64,000 bases of DNA from NCBI RefSeq assembly GCF_036227405.1, contig NZ_CP109473.1, forward strand, positions 4,960,001 through 5,024,000, written 5' to 3'. Position 1 is the stretch's first letter. The number at the start of each line of letters is the position of its first letter. Shown here one piece after another: positions 54,565-63,953 of the stretch. Under the pieces are notes generated by a model. That model searched no databases. It saw only the letters and a list, made by a program, of their open reading frames with translations, and was not told where the DNA came from. Made by a program: the position numbers and the translations under genes. The stretch comes from Streptomyces sp. NBC_01460. GTDB taxonomy: Bacteria; Actinomycetota; Actinomycetes; Streptomycetales; Streptomycetaceae.

Positions 54565-55923
54565 GTGGGACAACTCTTCGGTACCGACGGCGTCCGCGGT
54601 GTCGCCAACGCGGACCTGACGGCCGAGCTCGCGCTCGGACTCTCGGTCGCGGCGGCGCACGTACTGGCCGAGGCGGGCACCTTCGAGGGGCACCGGCCGA
54701 CCGCCGTGGTGGGCCGCGACCCACGCGCGTCCGGAGAGTTCCTGGAGGCCGCTGTCGTGGCGGGCCTGGCCAGCGCCGGAGTGGACGTCCTGCGGGTCGG
54801 GGTGCTCCCCACCCCGGCCGTCGCCTACCTCACCGGCTCGCTCGGCGCCGACATCGGTGTCATGCTCTCGGCCAGCCACAACGCCATGCCGGACAACGGC
54901 ATCAAGTTCTTCGCGCGCGGCGGCCACAAGCTCGCCGACGAGCTGGAGGACCGCATCGAGACGGTCTACGAGCAGCACCGCACCGGCGAGCCCTGGGCCC
55001 GCCCGACCGGCGCCGGAGTGGGCCGGGTCACCGACTACGCCGAGGGCTTCGACCGGTACGTCGCCCACCTCATCGGAGTCCTGCCGAACCGGCTCGACGG
55101 CCTGAAGGTCGTCCTCGACGAGGCACACGGCGCCGCCGCCCGTGTCTCGCCGGAGGCGTTCGCCCGGGCCGGGGCCGAGGTCGTCACCATCGGTGCCGAA
55201 CCGGACGGCCTCAACATCAACGACGGCTGCGGCTCCACGCACCTGGAGCTGCTGCGGGCCGCCGTCGTCGAGCACGGCGCCGACCTCGGCGTCGCCCACG
55301 ACGGCGACGCGGACCGCTGCCTGGCCGTGGACGCGAACGGTGAGGAGATCGACGGCGACCAGATCCTGGCCGTGCTCGCCCTGGCCATGCGCGAGGCCGG
55401 CCAGCTGCGCAAGGACACCGTCGTCGGCACCGTCATGTCGAACCTCGGTTTCAAGACGGCGATGGAGCGGGAGGGCATCCACCTCGTCCAGACCGCCGTC
55501 GGTGACCGCTACGTCCTGGAGTCGATGAAGGCCGAGGGCTTCGCGCTGGGCGGCGAGCAGTCCGGCCACGTCATCGTCCTGGACCACGCCACCACGGGTG
55601 ACGGCACACTGACCGGGCTGATGCTCGCGGCCCGGGTCGCCGCCACCGGACGTACCCTCGCCGACCTGGCGGGTGTGATGCGGCGCCTCCCGCAGGTCCT
55701 CGTCAACGTGCCGGACGTCGACAAGTCCCGCGTGGACACCTCGCCCGAGGTGGCCGCCGCGGTGGCACGGGCCGAGCACGACCTGGGCGACACCGGGCGC
55801 GTCCTCCTGCGGAAGTCGGGCACCGAACCGCTCGTACGGGTCATGGTCGAGGCCGCCGACCTGGAGCAGGCGCGTGCCGTGGCCGGTCAGCTGGCCGACG
55901 TGGTGAAGTCCGCGCTGGGCTGA
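54565..55923 (+). CDS. glmM: Phosphoglucosamine mutase
   Basis: 452 residues. Converts glucosamine-6-P to glucosamine-1-P for peptidoglycan synthesis, pairing with glmS at 61722. The catalytic phospho-Ser lies in [16 protein letters not shown] (Ser104). Metal loop HDGDADRC and sugar loop GEQSGHVI, phosphate loop [17 protein letters not shown] at 54565 with GGAGG 6 nt upstream. Confidence 0.97.
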   Translation: MGQLFGTDGVRGVANADLTAELALGLSVAAAHVLAEAGTFEGHRPTAVVGRDPRASGEFLEAAVVAGLASAGVDVLRVGVLPTPAVAYLTGSLGADIGVMLSASHNAMPDNGIKFFARGGHKLADELEDRIETVYEQHRTGEPWARPTGAGVGRVTDYAEGFDRYVAHLIGVLPNRLDGLKVVLDEAHGAAARVSPEAFARAGAEVVTIGAEPDGLNINDGCGSTHLELLRAAVVEHGADLGVAHDGDADRCLAVDANGEEIDGDQILAVLALAMREAGQLRKDTVVGTVMSNLGFKTAMEREGIHLVQTAVGDRYVLESMKAEGFALGGEQSGHVIVLDHATTGDGTLTGLMLAARVAATGRTLADLAGVMRRLPQVLVNVPDVDKSRVDTSPEVAAAVARAEHDLGDTGRVLLRKSGTEPLVRVMVEAADLEQARAVAGQLADVVKSALG

Positions 55924-56005
55924 CGGACCGCCGGTCAGACGGACGGCCCCGGCTCCACGGCCGGGGCCGTCCCGCGTCCCGCCTCCAGCTCCTGGAGGAT
56001 GCGGG

Positions 56006-56173
56006 TCAGGTCGGCGGGGCGGCCGCGAGGCGGACGACCCGTACGTCCAGGAGCCCGCCCCCGTCCATCGCGCCCACCCCGGTCAGGCCCGCCCCGGCCG
56101 CCCCGAGTGCGGCGGAGCACCACAGGGCGCGCCTCCGGAGCGGATGGGCGCTCACTTCCCGGGCATCGGCCAT
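56006..56173 (-). CDS. Possible small membrane-type ORF, doubtful
   Basis: 55 codons from ATG 56173: MADAREVSAHPLRRRALWCS start and a short hydrophobic patch (AALGAAGAGLTGVGA). Another frame nearby ends in DLTRILQELEAGRGTAPAVE, which also looks protein-like, so the gene may be longer and frameshifted. Low confidence; could be spurious. Confidence 0.3.
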   Translation of the reverse strand: MADAREVSAHPLRRRALWCSAALGAAGAGLTGVGAMDGGGLLDVRVVRLAAAPPT

Positions 56174-56305
56174 ACCCGGGATGGTGCCACCGGCCGGGCC
56201 GCACCCGCCTGTGCGGTGTACGGCAGCGTCGGACCACGTCACATTGCCGGTCCGTCACAGTGCCGGGCCGTCACGCTGCCGGTCCGTCACCCGCCGGGCC
56301 CCCGG

Positions 56306-57268
56306 TCAGCTGGAACCGGTCGGCAGCCGCCGGCTCGCCGGAGCGGTACGACGCCGCGCGCTCCACAACGCCCTCTGGACCAGCAGCGTCAGCGTCCCCG
56401 CGAGGACGATCCCGCCCAGGTTGGCCAGCAGCTGCACCGAGGATCCCCAGGTCTGCGGAAGGTCCTGGTAGCTGAACGCGACCGCGGCGTTGGCGGCCGC
56501 CGGCACCGTCGTGACCGAGATCGCCACGCCGATCAGCGCCCCCGACTTCGCCGAGGTCAGCGAGAGAGTCCCGGCGATGCCCGCCAGGACGGCCACGACG
56601 AAGGACATCCAGTCCGGATGCCAGATGAAGCCGGTGTTGGGCCGCTCCGCCGTGACCATGTCCTCCGTGAACAGCCCGAGCACGTCCATCAGCCAGGCGA
56701 AGCCCGCCGTGAGCGCCATCGCCACCACGAAGCCGCCGATCAGCGCCCACAGCGACCGCCCCACCAGCCGGGGCGCCCGCTGCACGAGCGCCGTCGAGAT
56801 CCCGGCCAGCGGGCCGAACTCCGGGCCCACCGCCATCGCTCCCACGATCAGGACCGCGTTGTCCAGCATCACCCCGCAGGCGGCGAGCATCGTCGCGAGG
56901 GCGAGGAAGGCCACATAGGTGGCGCTGAAGGTCGACTCCTCGTGGGTGACCTCGCTCAGCTCCTCCCAGAGCACCGCGTCCGCCCCCTCGCCCGGAGCCG
57001 CCCGTTCGGCCTCGTCGGCGCGCTTGGAGAGGGTGAGGTCTATGTTCTCGACCGTGATCGAGCCGCTGTCGTCGATGCCCATCTTCCGCAGGGCGCCGAT
57101 CAGTTCGTCTCCGGCCTCCCTCGCGACGTCGCACAGGACGACGTCGCCCACCGGGCTCCGCGCGGCACCCGTGAGCACCGCGACATGGGCGGTCCCCACG
57201 GTGTGCTCGATCAGCTCCACCACCTCGTCGGTGCGGTCGGCGGGCACGATGAGGCGCAGATGCAGCAC
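56306..57268 (-). CDS. DUF389 family membrane protein
   Basis: 320 residues. N-terminal domain of about 110 residues (LHLRLIVPADRTDEVVELIE) resembles a regulatory fold, followed by at least six hydrophobic segments (for example VAFLALATMLAACGVMLDNA and VLIVGAMAVGPEFGPLAGIS). The IVGAMAVGPEFGPLAG block is typical of DUF389 proteins, whose function is unknown. GTG at 57268 with GGAAGGG upstream. Follows coaA by 18 bp, so they form an operon. Confidence 0.88.
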   Translation of the reverse strand: MLHLRLIVPADRTDEVVELIEHTVGTAHVAVLTGAARSPVGDVVLCDVAREAGDELIGALRKMGIDDSGSITVENIDLTLSKRADEAERAAPGEGADAVLWEELSEVTHEESTFSATYVAFLALATMLAACGVMLDNAVLIVGAMAVGPEFGPLAGISTALVQRAPRLVGRSLWALIGGFVVAMALTAGFAWLMDVLGLFTEDMVTAERPNTGFIWHPDWMSFVVAVLAGIAGTLSLTSAKSGALIGVAISVTTVPAAANAAVAFSYQDLPQTWGSSVQLLANLGGIVLAGTLTLLVQRALWSARRRTAPASRRLPTGSS

Positions 57269-57286
57269 GGCGCATCCCTTCCGGAG

Positions 57287-58279
57287 TCAGAGTTTGCGCA
57301 GTGACAGGCGCTGGACCTTGTGGTCCGGCCCCTTGCGCAGCACCAGGGTGGCACGGCCGCGCGTGGGTGCCACGTTCTCCAGCAGGTTGGGCTTGTTGAT
57401 GGTCCGCCACATCGTGCGTGCGTAGTCCAGTGCCTCCGCCTCGGAGACCTGGGTGTACTTCCGGAAGTACGAGAACGGGTTCTGGAACGCCGTCTCGCGC
57501 AGCCTGCGGAAGCGGTGGAGGTACCAGGTCTCGATGTCCTCGGCCTTCGCGTCGACGTACACGCTGAAGTCGAAGTAGTCCGCGAGCCCGACCCTGGTCC
57601 GGCCGTCCTTGCCGGGCAGCGCCGGCTGGAGCACGTTCAGCCCTTCGACGATGAGGATGTCGGGGCGCCGCACGGTCAGCCGCTCGCCGGGCACGATGTC
57701 GTAGATCAGGTGGGAGTAGACCGGGGCCGTCACCTCGTCCTTGCCGGCCTTGATGTCGGCGACGAACCGGGTCAGCGCCCGCCGGTCGTACGACTCGGGG
57801 AACCCCTTGCGCGACATCAGCCCCCGCGCCTCGAGCTCCTTCATCGGCAGCAGGAACCCGTCGGTCGTCACCAGCTCGACCCGGGGGTGCTCGGGCCAGC
57901 GCGCCAGCAGCGCCTGCAGGATGCGGGCGCTGGTGGACTTGCCGACGGCGACACTGCCCGCGACGCCTATGACGAACGGGGTGCCGCGCTGCTCGCCGTG
58001 CCCGTTGCCCGCGTCGCCCAGGAAGGTGTTCAGGGCGCCGCGCAGGCCGGAGGTGGCCTGGACGTAGAGGTTGAGCAGCCGGGACAGCGGCAGATAGACG
58101 TCGCGGACCTCGTCGAGGTCGATGACGTCGCCGAGTCCTCTCAGCTTCTCGACCTCCTCGGCGGTCAGCGGCAAGGGGGTCTTGTCACGCAGGGCGCTCC
58201 ACTCGGCCCGGGTCAGGTCGACGTAGGGCGTCGGCGCGTGCTCGGTGCGGCGGGTGCTCCGTGCGGGCGAAGTGATCAC
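57287..58279 (-). CDS. coaA: Pantothenate kinase type I
   Basis: 330 residues. Phosphorylates pantothenate, the first and controlled step of CoA synthesis. P-loop [17 protein letters not shown] near residue 105; [15 protein letters not shown], and [10 protein letters not shown] fit the type I family. GTG at 58279; an upstream ACAAT ends 7-8 nt before it and could be a -10 of a leaderless mRNA, and no Shine-Dalgarno sequence is visible. Divergent from the secreted-protein gene. Confidence 0.95.
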   Translation of the reverse strand: MITSPARSTRRTEHAPTPYVDLTRAEWSALRDKTPLPLTAEEVEKLRGLGDVIDLDEVRDVYLPLSRLLNLYVQATSGLRGALNTFLGDAGNGHGEQRGTPFVIGVAGSVAVGKSTSARILQALLARWPEHPRVELVTTDGFLLPMKELEARGLMSRKGFPESYDRRALTRFVADIKAGKDEVTAPVYSHLIYDIVPGERLTVRRPDILIVEGLNVLQPALPGKDGRTRVGLADYFDFSVYVDAKAEDIETWYLHRFRRLRETAFQNPFSYFRKYTQVSEAEALDYARTMWRTINKPNLLENVAPTRGRATLVLRKGPDHKVQRLSLRKL

Positions 58280-58493
58280 GTACTCATTGTTGCGGGAGTT
58301 TTGACGGAGTGGGGGGTGGGGTCGGTCACGTGGGGGACCGGAAGCGCCCTGACCCGCTGAGGGCGTGGGCCGCGGTGATGATCACCCTGCTCGCCGAGCG
58401 GATCCGGCCCGTTGGTAGCCTGCCGCTCCGCCTGCGGCAGACGACCGCCGTCGGACGGGTGGATCCATTCCCTGCGTGACCGATGAGGTGCGA
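58280..58493. other. Divergent spacer coaA / secreted protein
   Basis: 214 bp, no gene. A 7-bp hairpin (CTGCCGC 58420-58426 with GCGGCAG 58434-58440) lies 54 bp before the secreted-protein start. Confidence 0.4.
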
Positions 58494-59309
58494 ATGAAGA
58501 CAAGTGGCAGAACCGGCGCCGCCGGCGTGGTGGTAGGGGCACTCGCCCTCACGGCGATCGCGGCTCCCGCGGCGCAGGCGGCAGGCACCGGGATCACGGT
58601 GTCCCAGGTCGTCGTCAACGGGGGAAGGTCCGTGATCGTGGGCACCTCGGACGTGAAGGAGCCGTCCCTCACCTTCCGGGTGACCCTTCCCGTCGGCTAC
58701 AGCACGGGCGACTGGTCCGCGTGGTCCGCGCGCCCGTTCCTCTACCACGGCACGACCGTGGCCGCAGGGCTGGACGACGGCGGTCTCCGCACCGGCATCT
58801 ACACCTGTTACCCGACGACTCCCCGGATCGCGGACTGCGAGGGCAGCCTGTACATCGATCCGCGCTACGACCTCGACTCGGGCAACGACGCCACCACCTG
58901 GAAGATCGGCGCCCTGACGCAGCTCTGGAAGCCCGGTGGCGGGCTCAAGGCGGAGCAGTACGTCACCGCCTCCGGTGGTGTGAAGGTCAAGCGCTGGGCG
59001 AAGGTCACGGTCAACGCCTCACCCGAACCGGTGGTGAAGGGCAGGGCGATCACCGTCACCGGCAGCCTGACGCGGGCGGACTGGGTGAAGCACACGTACA
59101 CCGGCTACGCGGGCAAGTCGGTCAGCCTGCAGTTCCGCAAGGCGGGCAGCTCCGTCTACTCGACGGTCAGGACGGCGACCTCGTCCAGCACGGGCGCGCT
59201 GAAGACCACGGTCACGGCCTCGGCCGACGGCTACTGGCGCTGGTCGTTCGGCGGCTCGTCCACGTCGGGCACGGCCACCGCAGCCGGCGACTACGTCGAC
59301 GTGCGCTGA
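58494..59309 (+). CDS. Secreted protein of unknown function
   Basis: 271 residues with a Sec signal peptide: MKTSGRTGAAGVVVGALALT and a probable cleavage site after AAPAAQAA (about residue 32). The mature part has two Cys (YTCYPTTPRIADCEG) and two beta-rich modules; the C-terminal one (VTVNASPEPVVKGRAITVTG and YWRWSFGGSSTSGTATAAGD) looks like an Ig-like or calcium-binding fold repeated in Streptomyces secreted proteins. ATG at 58494 with GAGGTG upstream. Confidence 0.86.
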   Translation: MKTSGRTGAAGVVVGALALTAIAAPAAQAAGTGITVSQVVVNGGRSVIVGTSDVKEPSLTFRVTLPVGYSTGDWSAWSARPFLYHGTTVAAGLDDGGLRTGIYTCYPTTPRIADCEGSLYIDPRYDLDSGNDATTWKIGALTQLWKPGGGLKAEQYVTASGGVKVKRWAKVTVNASPEPVVKGRAITVTGSLTRADWVKHTYTGYAGKSVSLQFRKAGSSVYSTVRTATSSSTGALKTTVTASADGYWRWSFGGSSTSGTATAAGDYVDVR

Positions 59310-59313
59310 GCCC

Positions 59314-59360
59314 TGCCGTACCGGCGGCCCGCCTCACGGGAGGGTTTCGCCGGTACGGCA
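59314..59360. terminator. Bidirectional terminator
   Basis: 13-bp perfect stem (59314-59326 with 59348-59360) in the gap between the convergent secreted-protein and HIT genes; loop 21 nt. Confidence 0.75.
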
Positions 59361-59378
59361 GCTCCGGCCGTCGTGGAC

Positions 59379-59846
59379 TCACCCGCCGGCCGGACGCCCG
59401 CGGAGGCGGGCCCGGAGCGACGCCGCCATCCGGTCGGCCTCACCGGCCGTCACGCGCTCGTGCTCCGGGGCCCGGAGCAGATCGAAGACTCCCGGGCCGC
59501 GGTGCTCCGGCGCCAGGTCCGCCGTGCGCGGCACGATGTGGAAGTGCACATGGGCGAAGCCTTCGGCCTCGGCGAACTGGACGACGTACGTCTTCTCGCA
59601 GCCGGTCACGCCGCGCAGCGCCCGGGAGAGGCGGATCTGCCACGCCCCCAGCGTCGAGGCCTCCGCGTCGGTGAGGTCGTGCACCGCCGTCACGTGGCGG
59701 CGGGGCAGCAGCACGAGCCAGCCCGGAACCGAGGTGGTGAAGGAGTGGGCCACCCGCCAGTGCCGGTCGAAGTCGACGCGTTCCCGCGGCGGCAGTTCGT
59801 CGAACCGTGCTTCCTGGACGCACGCGTAGCACTCAGGGGTCGTCAT
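59379..59846 (-). CDS. HIT family protein
   Basis: 155 residues. The histidine triad is present as HVHFHIVPR near residue 105, the catalytic motif of dinucleotide/AMP hydrolases. An N-terminal Cys pair (CYACVQEARF) is typical of the short HIT proteins. ATG at 59846; upstream in-frame extension not supported. Probable nucleotide hydrolase; substrate unknown. Confidence 0.88.
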   Translation of the reverse strand: MTTPECYACVQEARFDELPPRERVDFDRHWRVAHSFTTSVPGWLVLLPRRHVTAVHDLTDAEASTLGAWQIRLSRALRGVTGCEKTYVVQFAEAEGFAHVHFHIVPRTADLAPEHRGPGVFDLLRAPEHERVTAGEADRMAASLRARLRGRPAGG

Positions 59847-59882
59847 GACCCGAGAGCGTAGAACCGTCCCGCCCGGAGCGCA

Positions 59883-59953
59883 CCGGTCCCTCCCGCCCGG
59901 GCCAGGTGTCCGCACCCCTGTCGCGGACACCTGCCCCGGCCGGGAGGGACCGG
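59883..59953 (-). terminator. Long hairpin at the end of the sigma factor unit
   Basis: Two paired blocks: CCGGTCCCTCCCG (59883-59895) with CGGGAGGGACCGG (59941-59953), and CAGGTGTCCGC (59903-59913) with GCGGACACCTG (59923-59933), separated by a 7-nt imperfect region. It begins 11 nt after the stop at 59964 on the minus strand. Confidence 0.75.
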
Positions 59954-59963
59954 GCCGTGCGGA

Positions 59964-60950
59964 TCAGGGCTTGGCGCCCTCGGCGTCGACGACGGCCGCG
60001 ACGGTGCGGGCCGAGTCGATGGTGATGTCACCGGCGGTGTACTTCTGGGCGGGGGCGCCCTGGAAGTCCTCGGGCCACTCCGGCTCGTAGTCCTCCGTGA
60101 CCACGAAGCGCAGGCCCGCGTAGCTGAAGTCGTACGGGGAGAGGAGGATCTCCCGGCGCTGGTGGGTGCCCTTCTCCTCCCGGGTGACGGCGACGGCCTC
60201 GCGGCCCGCCGCGTCCTTGACGAGGTGGTCGGTGATCTCGATGCCGGGGATCGTGGCCATGGCCCGGTAGATGCGGGCGAGGGCGGCCGGGGGGAGCGGG
60301 TAGGACTCGATCAGCACGCCCAGCCCGCGGAAGGTCTGCTCCTCCTTGTCCTCGGCGGCCGCTCCGGCGGTGGTGTCGGCCGGGTAGAGCTCACGGACCC
60401 GGGCCAGCAGGGCCACGGGGTCCTCGGGCAGGGCGGCGGCGGCCCGGTAGATCTCGCGGGCCGAGTGCTCGTCGTCCGACCGGTCCTTGTCCATGGCGGG
60501 ATCCCGGTACGGAATCCAGGAGTCGGGGTTGTACTCGACCTCGCCCGCCTGGCTGTCCGGGACCTTCAAGCGCGGCTCCCCCAGCACACTCCTGGTGTAG
60601 ATCCACTGGTCGTCGCGGGGTTCCGGGGGAGGGGTCACGCCCTCCAGGAAGTCGGCGGCCCCGCCCAGCGTCTCGGCCGCGGGGCGGGACAGGTCGAGGC
60701 CGGCCGCCGTGGCGGCGGGGCCCGTGGTGTGCGGGTCGGACGTGCCGACCAGCTGGGTGCCGAGCAGGGCCGCCACGGTGACCGCCACGGCCGCGCCGAC
60801 GGCGGCGAGCCGCCAGTCGGTCCGCAGGCGGCGTTCGCGCCGGCCGCCCGCGATGGCGGCGGTCAGGCGCTGCCGTCCGGGAGCGAGCGTGGACCGGTCG
60901 GGCTCCGGGGCGTCGGCGCGCAGCTCGCGCAGACGGGTCATTTCGTCCAT
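59964..60950 (-). CDS. CU044_5270-like membrane protein, partner of ECF sigma factor
   Basis: 328 residues. The N-terminal 55 residues are cytoplasmic (MTRLRELRADAPEPDRSTLA), then one membrane helix (LAAVGAAVAVTVAALLGTQL) and an extracytoplasmic domain of about 240 residues. Proteins of this type, found with ECF sigma factors in actinobacteria, resemble sigma-linked signal proteins; an anti-sigma role is inferred from the arrangement only. ATG at 60950, overlapping the sigma gene by 13 bp, so translation is coupled. Confidence 0.85.
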   Translation of the reverse strand: MDEMTRLRELRADAPEPDRSTLAPGRQRLTAAIAGGRRERRLRTDWRLAAVGAAVAVTVAALLGTQLVGTSDPHTTGPAATAAGLDLSRPAAETLGGAADFLEGVTPPPEPRDDQWIYTRSVLGEPRLKVPDSQAGEVEYNPDSWIPYRDPAMDKDRSDDEHSAREIYRAAAALPEDPVALLARVRELYPADTTAGAAAEDKEEQTFRGLGVLIESYPLPPAALARIYRAMATIPGIEITDHLVKDAAGREAVAVTREEKGTHQRREILLSPYDFSYAGLRFVVTEDYEPEWPEDFQGAPAQKYTAGDITIDSARTVAAVVDAEGAKP

Positions 60951-61546
60951 GTCGGATTCAGCTCCTGCTGGGCCGAAGGGAAGGCGGGGTCGGTGCTCAG
61001 CGCCTCGCGGACCTTGCGGCGGGCGCGGTTGAGGCGTGAGCGGACGGTGCCGAGCGGTATGCCGAGCGCGTCGGCCACCTCCTGGTAGCCCAGGTCCGCC
61101 CAGGCGACCAGCAGCAGCACGTGCCGGTCCCCGGGGGAGAGCGCGGCGAGCGCGCCGGCCAGCGGCGCCTGGACGGCGATCCGGTCGTCCGAGCGCTCGC
61201 TCCAGGACGCGGCGACGGGGTCCTCCCCGGTGCGCGCCAGGGCCTTGAGGGCGCGCACCTCGCTGCGCCGGTGCCTGCCGATGAGATTGGCGGCGATGCC
61301 GTACAGCCAGGGCCGGGCGAGACGGTGGGAGGTGTCGTAGCGGGCGCGTGTACGGAAGGCGATCAGGAACGTCTCGGCGGTGATGTCGTCCGCCGCGCCC
61401 TCCCCGAGGCGGCGGGCGGTGTACCGGTGGATGTCCGCCGCATGACGGTCGTACAGCCCGGCGAAGAGCTCCGGTTCGCGCAGGGACCGGGTGATCGTCT
61501 CCGCGTCGTCCGCCCCGGTCGGCGGGGGTGGTCGTAGGTCGGGCAC
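60938..61546 (-). CDS. ECF-type RNA polymerase sigma factor
   Basis: 202 residues with region 2 (ELFAGLYDRHAADIHRYTAR and DITAETFLIAFRTRARYD) and region 4 (YQEVADALGIPLGTVRSRLN then RARRKVREAL). GTG at 61546 with GGAGG 5-6 nt upstream; a further upstream in-frame start at 61615 is not preferred. The overlapping membrane gene downstream suggests a signal-responsive pair. Divergent from glmS; the 175-bp gap could hold both promoters. Confidence 0.9.
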   Translation of the reverse strand: MPDLRPPPPTGADDAETITRSLREPELFAGLYDRHAADIHRYTARRLGEGAADDITAETFLIAFRTRARYDTSHRLARPWLYGIAANLIGRHRRSEVRALKALARTGEDPVAASWSERSDDRIAVQAPLAGALAALSPGDRHVLLLVAWADLGYQEVADALGIPLGTVRSRLNRARRKVREALSTDPAFPSAQQELNPTWTK

Positions 61547-61721
61547 AGCGCCTCCGGCGGTCGGGCGGGTGAGTGTGGGCACCCGCTGTTGCCCGCAGCG
61601 GCCGGAAAGGTTCACGGGGGCGGGATGGCGGTCCGGACCGACAGGGTGACAGACACTTTTGGCGCAGTGGCGTGCGCTTCGGCGCCGCCCCGGCCGAGGA
61701 CCCCGGCCTTATGGTGGCGAT

Positions 61722-63569
61722 ATGTGCGGAATCGTGGGTTACGTCGGGACGCAGTCGGCGCAGGATGTCGTTGTCGCGGGGCTGAAGCGGCTGGAGTACA
61801 GGGGGTACGACTCCGCCGGGGTCGCTGTCCTCGCGGACGGGGGGCTGGCCTCCGCGAAGAAGGCGGGGAAGCTCCTCAACCTGGAGAAGGAGCTCAAGGA
61901 CCGGCCGCTGCCGGCCGGGAACACCGGGGTCGGGCACACCCGTTGGGCCACGCACGGCGGGCCCACCGACGTCAACGCGCACCCGCACCTGGACAACGCG
62001 GGCCGGGTCGCCGTGGTGCACAACGGGATCATCGAGAACTTCGCGGTGCTGCGCGAGGAGTTGGCCGGCCGGGGCCACGACCTGGCCTCCGAGACCGACA
62101 CCGAAGTGGTGGCCCATCTGCTGGCCGAGGCGTACTCGTCCTGCGGTGACCCTGCGGAGGCCATGCGGCAGGTGTGCCGGCAGCTGGAGGGCGCGTTCAC
62201 CCTGGTCGCCGTCCACGCCGACGAACCGGACGTGGTGGTGGGGGCCCGGCGGAACTCACCGCTCGTCGTCGGGGTGGGGGACGGCGAGATGTTCCTCGCC
62301 TCCGACGTGGCCGCCTTCATCGCGCACACCAGGGACGCGATCGAGCTGGGCCAGGACCAGGTGGTCGAGCTGCGGCGGGACGGAGCGACGGTCACCGGCT
62401 TCGACGGCCGGCCCGCCGACGTGCGCGCCTACCACGTGGACTGGGACGCGTCGGCCGCGGAGAAGGGCGGCTACGCCTCCTTCATGCTCAAGGAGATCGC
62501 CGACCAGCCCAAGGCCGTCGCCGACACCCTGCTCGGCCGGGTCGACGGCTCGGGCACGCTCCACCTCGACGAGGTGCGCATCCCGCCGAGTGTGCTCCGG
62601 GAGGTGACCAAGGTCGTCATCGTCGCCTGCGGGACCGCCTTCCACGCCGGGATGATCGCCAAGTACGCCATCGAGCACTGGACCAGGCTGCCCTGCGAGA
62701 CCGAGCTCGCCAGCGAGTTCCGCTACCGCGACCCGATCCTGGACCAGCGCACCCTCGTCGTCGCGATCTCGCAGTCGGGCGAGACGATGGACACGCTGAT
62801 GGCCGTCCGGCACGCCCGTGAGCAGGGGGCGAAGGTCCTCGCCATCTGCAACACGAACGGTTCGACCATCCCGAGGGAGTCGGACGCCGTCCTCTACACG
62901 CACGCGGGTCCGGAGGTGGCCGTCGCCTCCACCAAGGCGTTCCTCACGCAGCTCGTCGCCTGCTACCTCGTCGCGCTGTACCTGGGGCAGGTGCGGGGCA
63001 CCAAGTGGGGCGACGAGATCCGTACCGTCGTGCGCCAGCTCTCCGAGATGTCCGGCGCGGTCGAACGCGTGCTGGGGACGATGGAGCCGGTGCGCGAGCT
63101 CGCCCGCTCGCTGTCCGGCCACGACACGGTGCTCTTCGTGGGGCGGCACGTGGGCTACCCGGTGGCCATGGAGGGCGCGTTGAAGCTCAAGGAGCTCGCG
63201 TACATGCACGCCGAGGGCTTCGCCGCGGGGGAGCTCAAGCACGGGCCGATCGCGCTCATCGAGGAGGGCCTGCCGGTCGTCGTGATCGTGCCGTCCCCGC
63301 GCGGCCGTTCGGTGCTGCACGACAAGATCGTGTCGAACATCCAGGAGATCAGGGCCCGCGGAGCCCGTACCGTCGTCATCGCGGAGGAGGGCGACGAGGA
63401 GGTCGTCCCGTACGCCGACCACCTCATCAGGATCCCGGTCACGCCTACGCTGCTTCAGCCGCTGGTCGCCACGGTGCCGTTGCAGGTCTTCGCGTGCGAG
63501 CTGGCGACCGCCCGGGGCAACGAGGTGGACCAGCCGCGCAACCTGGCGAAGTCCGTGACAGTCGAGTGA
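61722..63569 (+). CDS. glmS: Glutamine-fructose-6-phosphate aminotransferase (isomerising)
   Basis: 615 residues. Makes glucosamine-6-P from fructose-6-P and glutamine, the first step to UDP-GlcNAc. MCGIVGYVGT provides the N-terminal nucleophile Cys2; GHTRWATHG and HNGIIENF are glutaminase motifs. Two SIS sugar-isomerase domains carry ACGTAFHAGMI, ISQSGETMDT and a conserved AEGFAAGELKHGPIALIEEG, ending in NLAKSVTVE. ATG at 61722; TATGGT (61710-61715) ends 6 nt before it, so the mRNA may be leaderless, although GGTGG could act as a weak binding site. No obvious glmS ribozyme. Confidence 0.97.
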   Translation: MCGIVGYVGTQSAQDVVVAGLKRLEYRGYDSAGVAVLADGGLASAKKAGKLLNLEKELKDRPLPAGNTGVGHTRWATHGGPTDVNAHPHLDNAGRVAVVHNGIIENFAVLREELAGRGHDLASETDTEVVAHLLAEAYSSCGDPAEAMRQVCRQLEGAFTLVAVHADEPDVVVGARRNSPLVVGVGDGEMFLASDVAAFIAHTRDAIELGQDQVVELRRDGATVTGFDGRPADVRAYHVDWDASAAEKGGYASFMLKEIADQPKAVADTLLGRVDGSGTLHLDEVRIPPSVLREVTKVVIVACGTAFHAGMIAKYAIEHWTRLPCETELASEFRYRDPILDQRTLVVAISQSGETMDTLMAVRHAREQGAKVLAICNTNGSTIPRESDAVLYTHAGPEVAVASTKAFLTQLVACYLVALYLGQVRGTKWGDEIRTVVRQLSEMSGAVERVLGTMEPVRELARSLSGHDTVLFVGRHVGYPVAMEGALKLKELAYMHAEGFAAGELKHGPIALIEEGLPVVVIVPSPRGRSVLHDKIVSNIQEIRARGARTVVIAEEGDEEVVPYADHLIRIPVTPTLLQPLVATVPLQVFACELATARGNEVDQPRNLAKSVTVE

Positions 63570-63581
63570 GTGAGTGAGCGC

Positions 63582-63950
63582 GTGATCATTGGGGTCGGGA
63601 TCGATGTGGCGGAGATCGAGCGCTTCGGCGCCGCGCTGGAGCGCACGCCCCAGCTGGCCGATCGGCTCTTCCTGGAGCGGGAGTTGCTGCTGCCGGGCGG
63701 GGAGCGACGGGGAATCGCCTCGCTGGCGGCCAGGTTCGCCGCCAAGGAGGCCCTGGCCAAGGCTCTGGGCGCCCCGGGCGGACTGCTCTGGACCGACGCC
63801 GAGGTCTGCGTCGAGGAGAGCGGCCGGCCCCGGCTGGAGGTGCGCGGCACCGTCGCGGCACGGGCGGCCGAGCTCGGCGTGCGCAGCTGGCACGTGTCGC
63901 TCAGCCACGACGCGGGGGTGGCGTCGGCCGTGGTGATCGCGGAGGGTTGA
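63582..63950 (+). CDS. acpS: Holo-[acyl-carrier-protein] synthase
   Basis: 122 residues. Transfers 4'-phosphopantetheine from CoA to ACP, linking to coa[21 protein letters not shown] contains the Asp magnesium ligand, and [13 protein letters not shown] the Glu. Start GTG at 63582; an in-frame GTG at 63570 that directly follows the glmS stop (TGAGTG) would add 4 residues. Very close to glmS, so translation is coupled. Confidence 0.95.
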   Translation: MIIGVGIDVAEIERFGAALERTPQLADRLFLERELLLPGGERRGIASLAARFAAKEALAKALGAPGGLLWTDAEVCVEESGRPRLEVRGTVAARAAELGVRSWHVSLSHDAGVASAVVIAEG

Positions 63951-63953
63951 GGC

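Noticed and set aside
61547-61721. glmS ribozyme upstream of glmS
   Set aside because: The spacer is only 175 bp and lacks the conserved core; the apparent -10 next to the ATG argues against a long leader.
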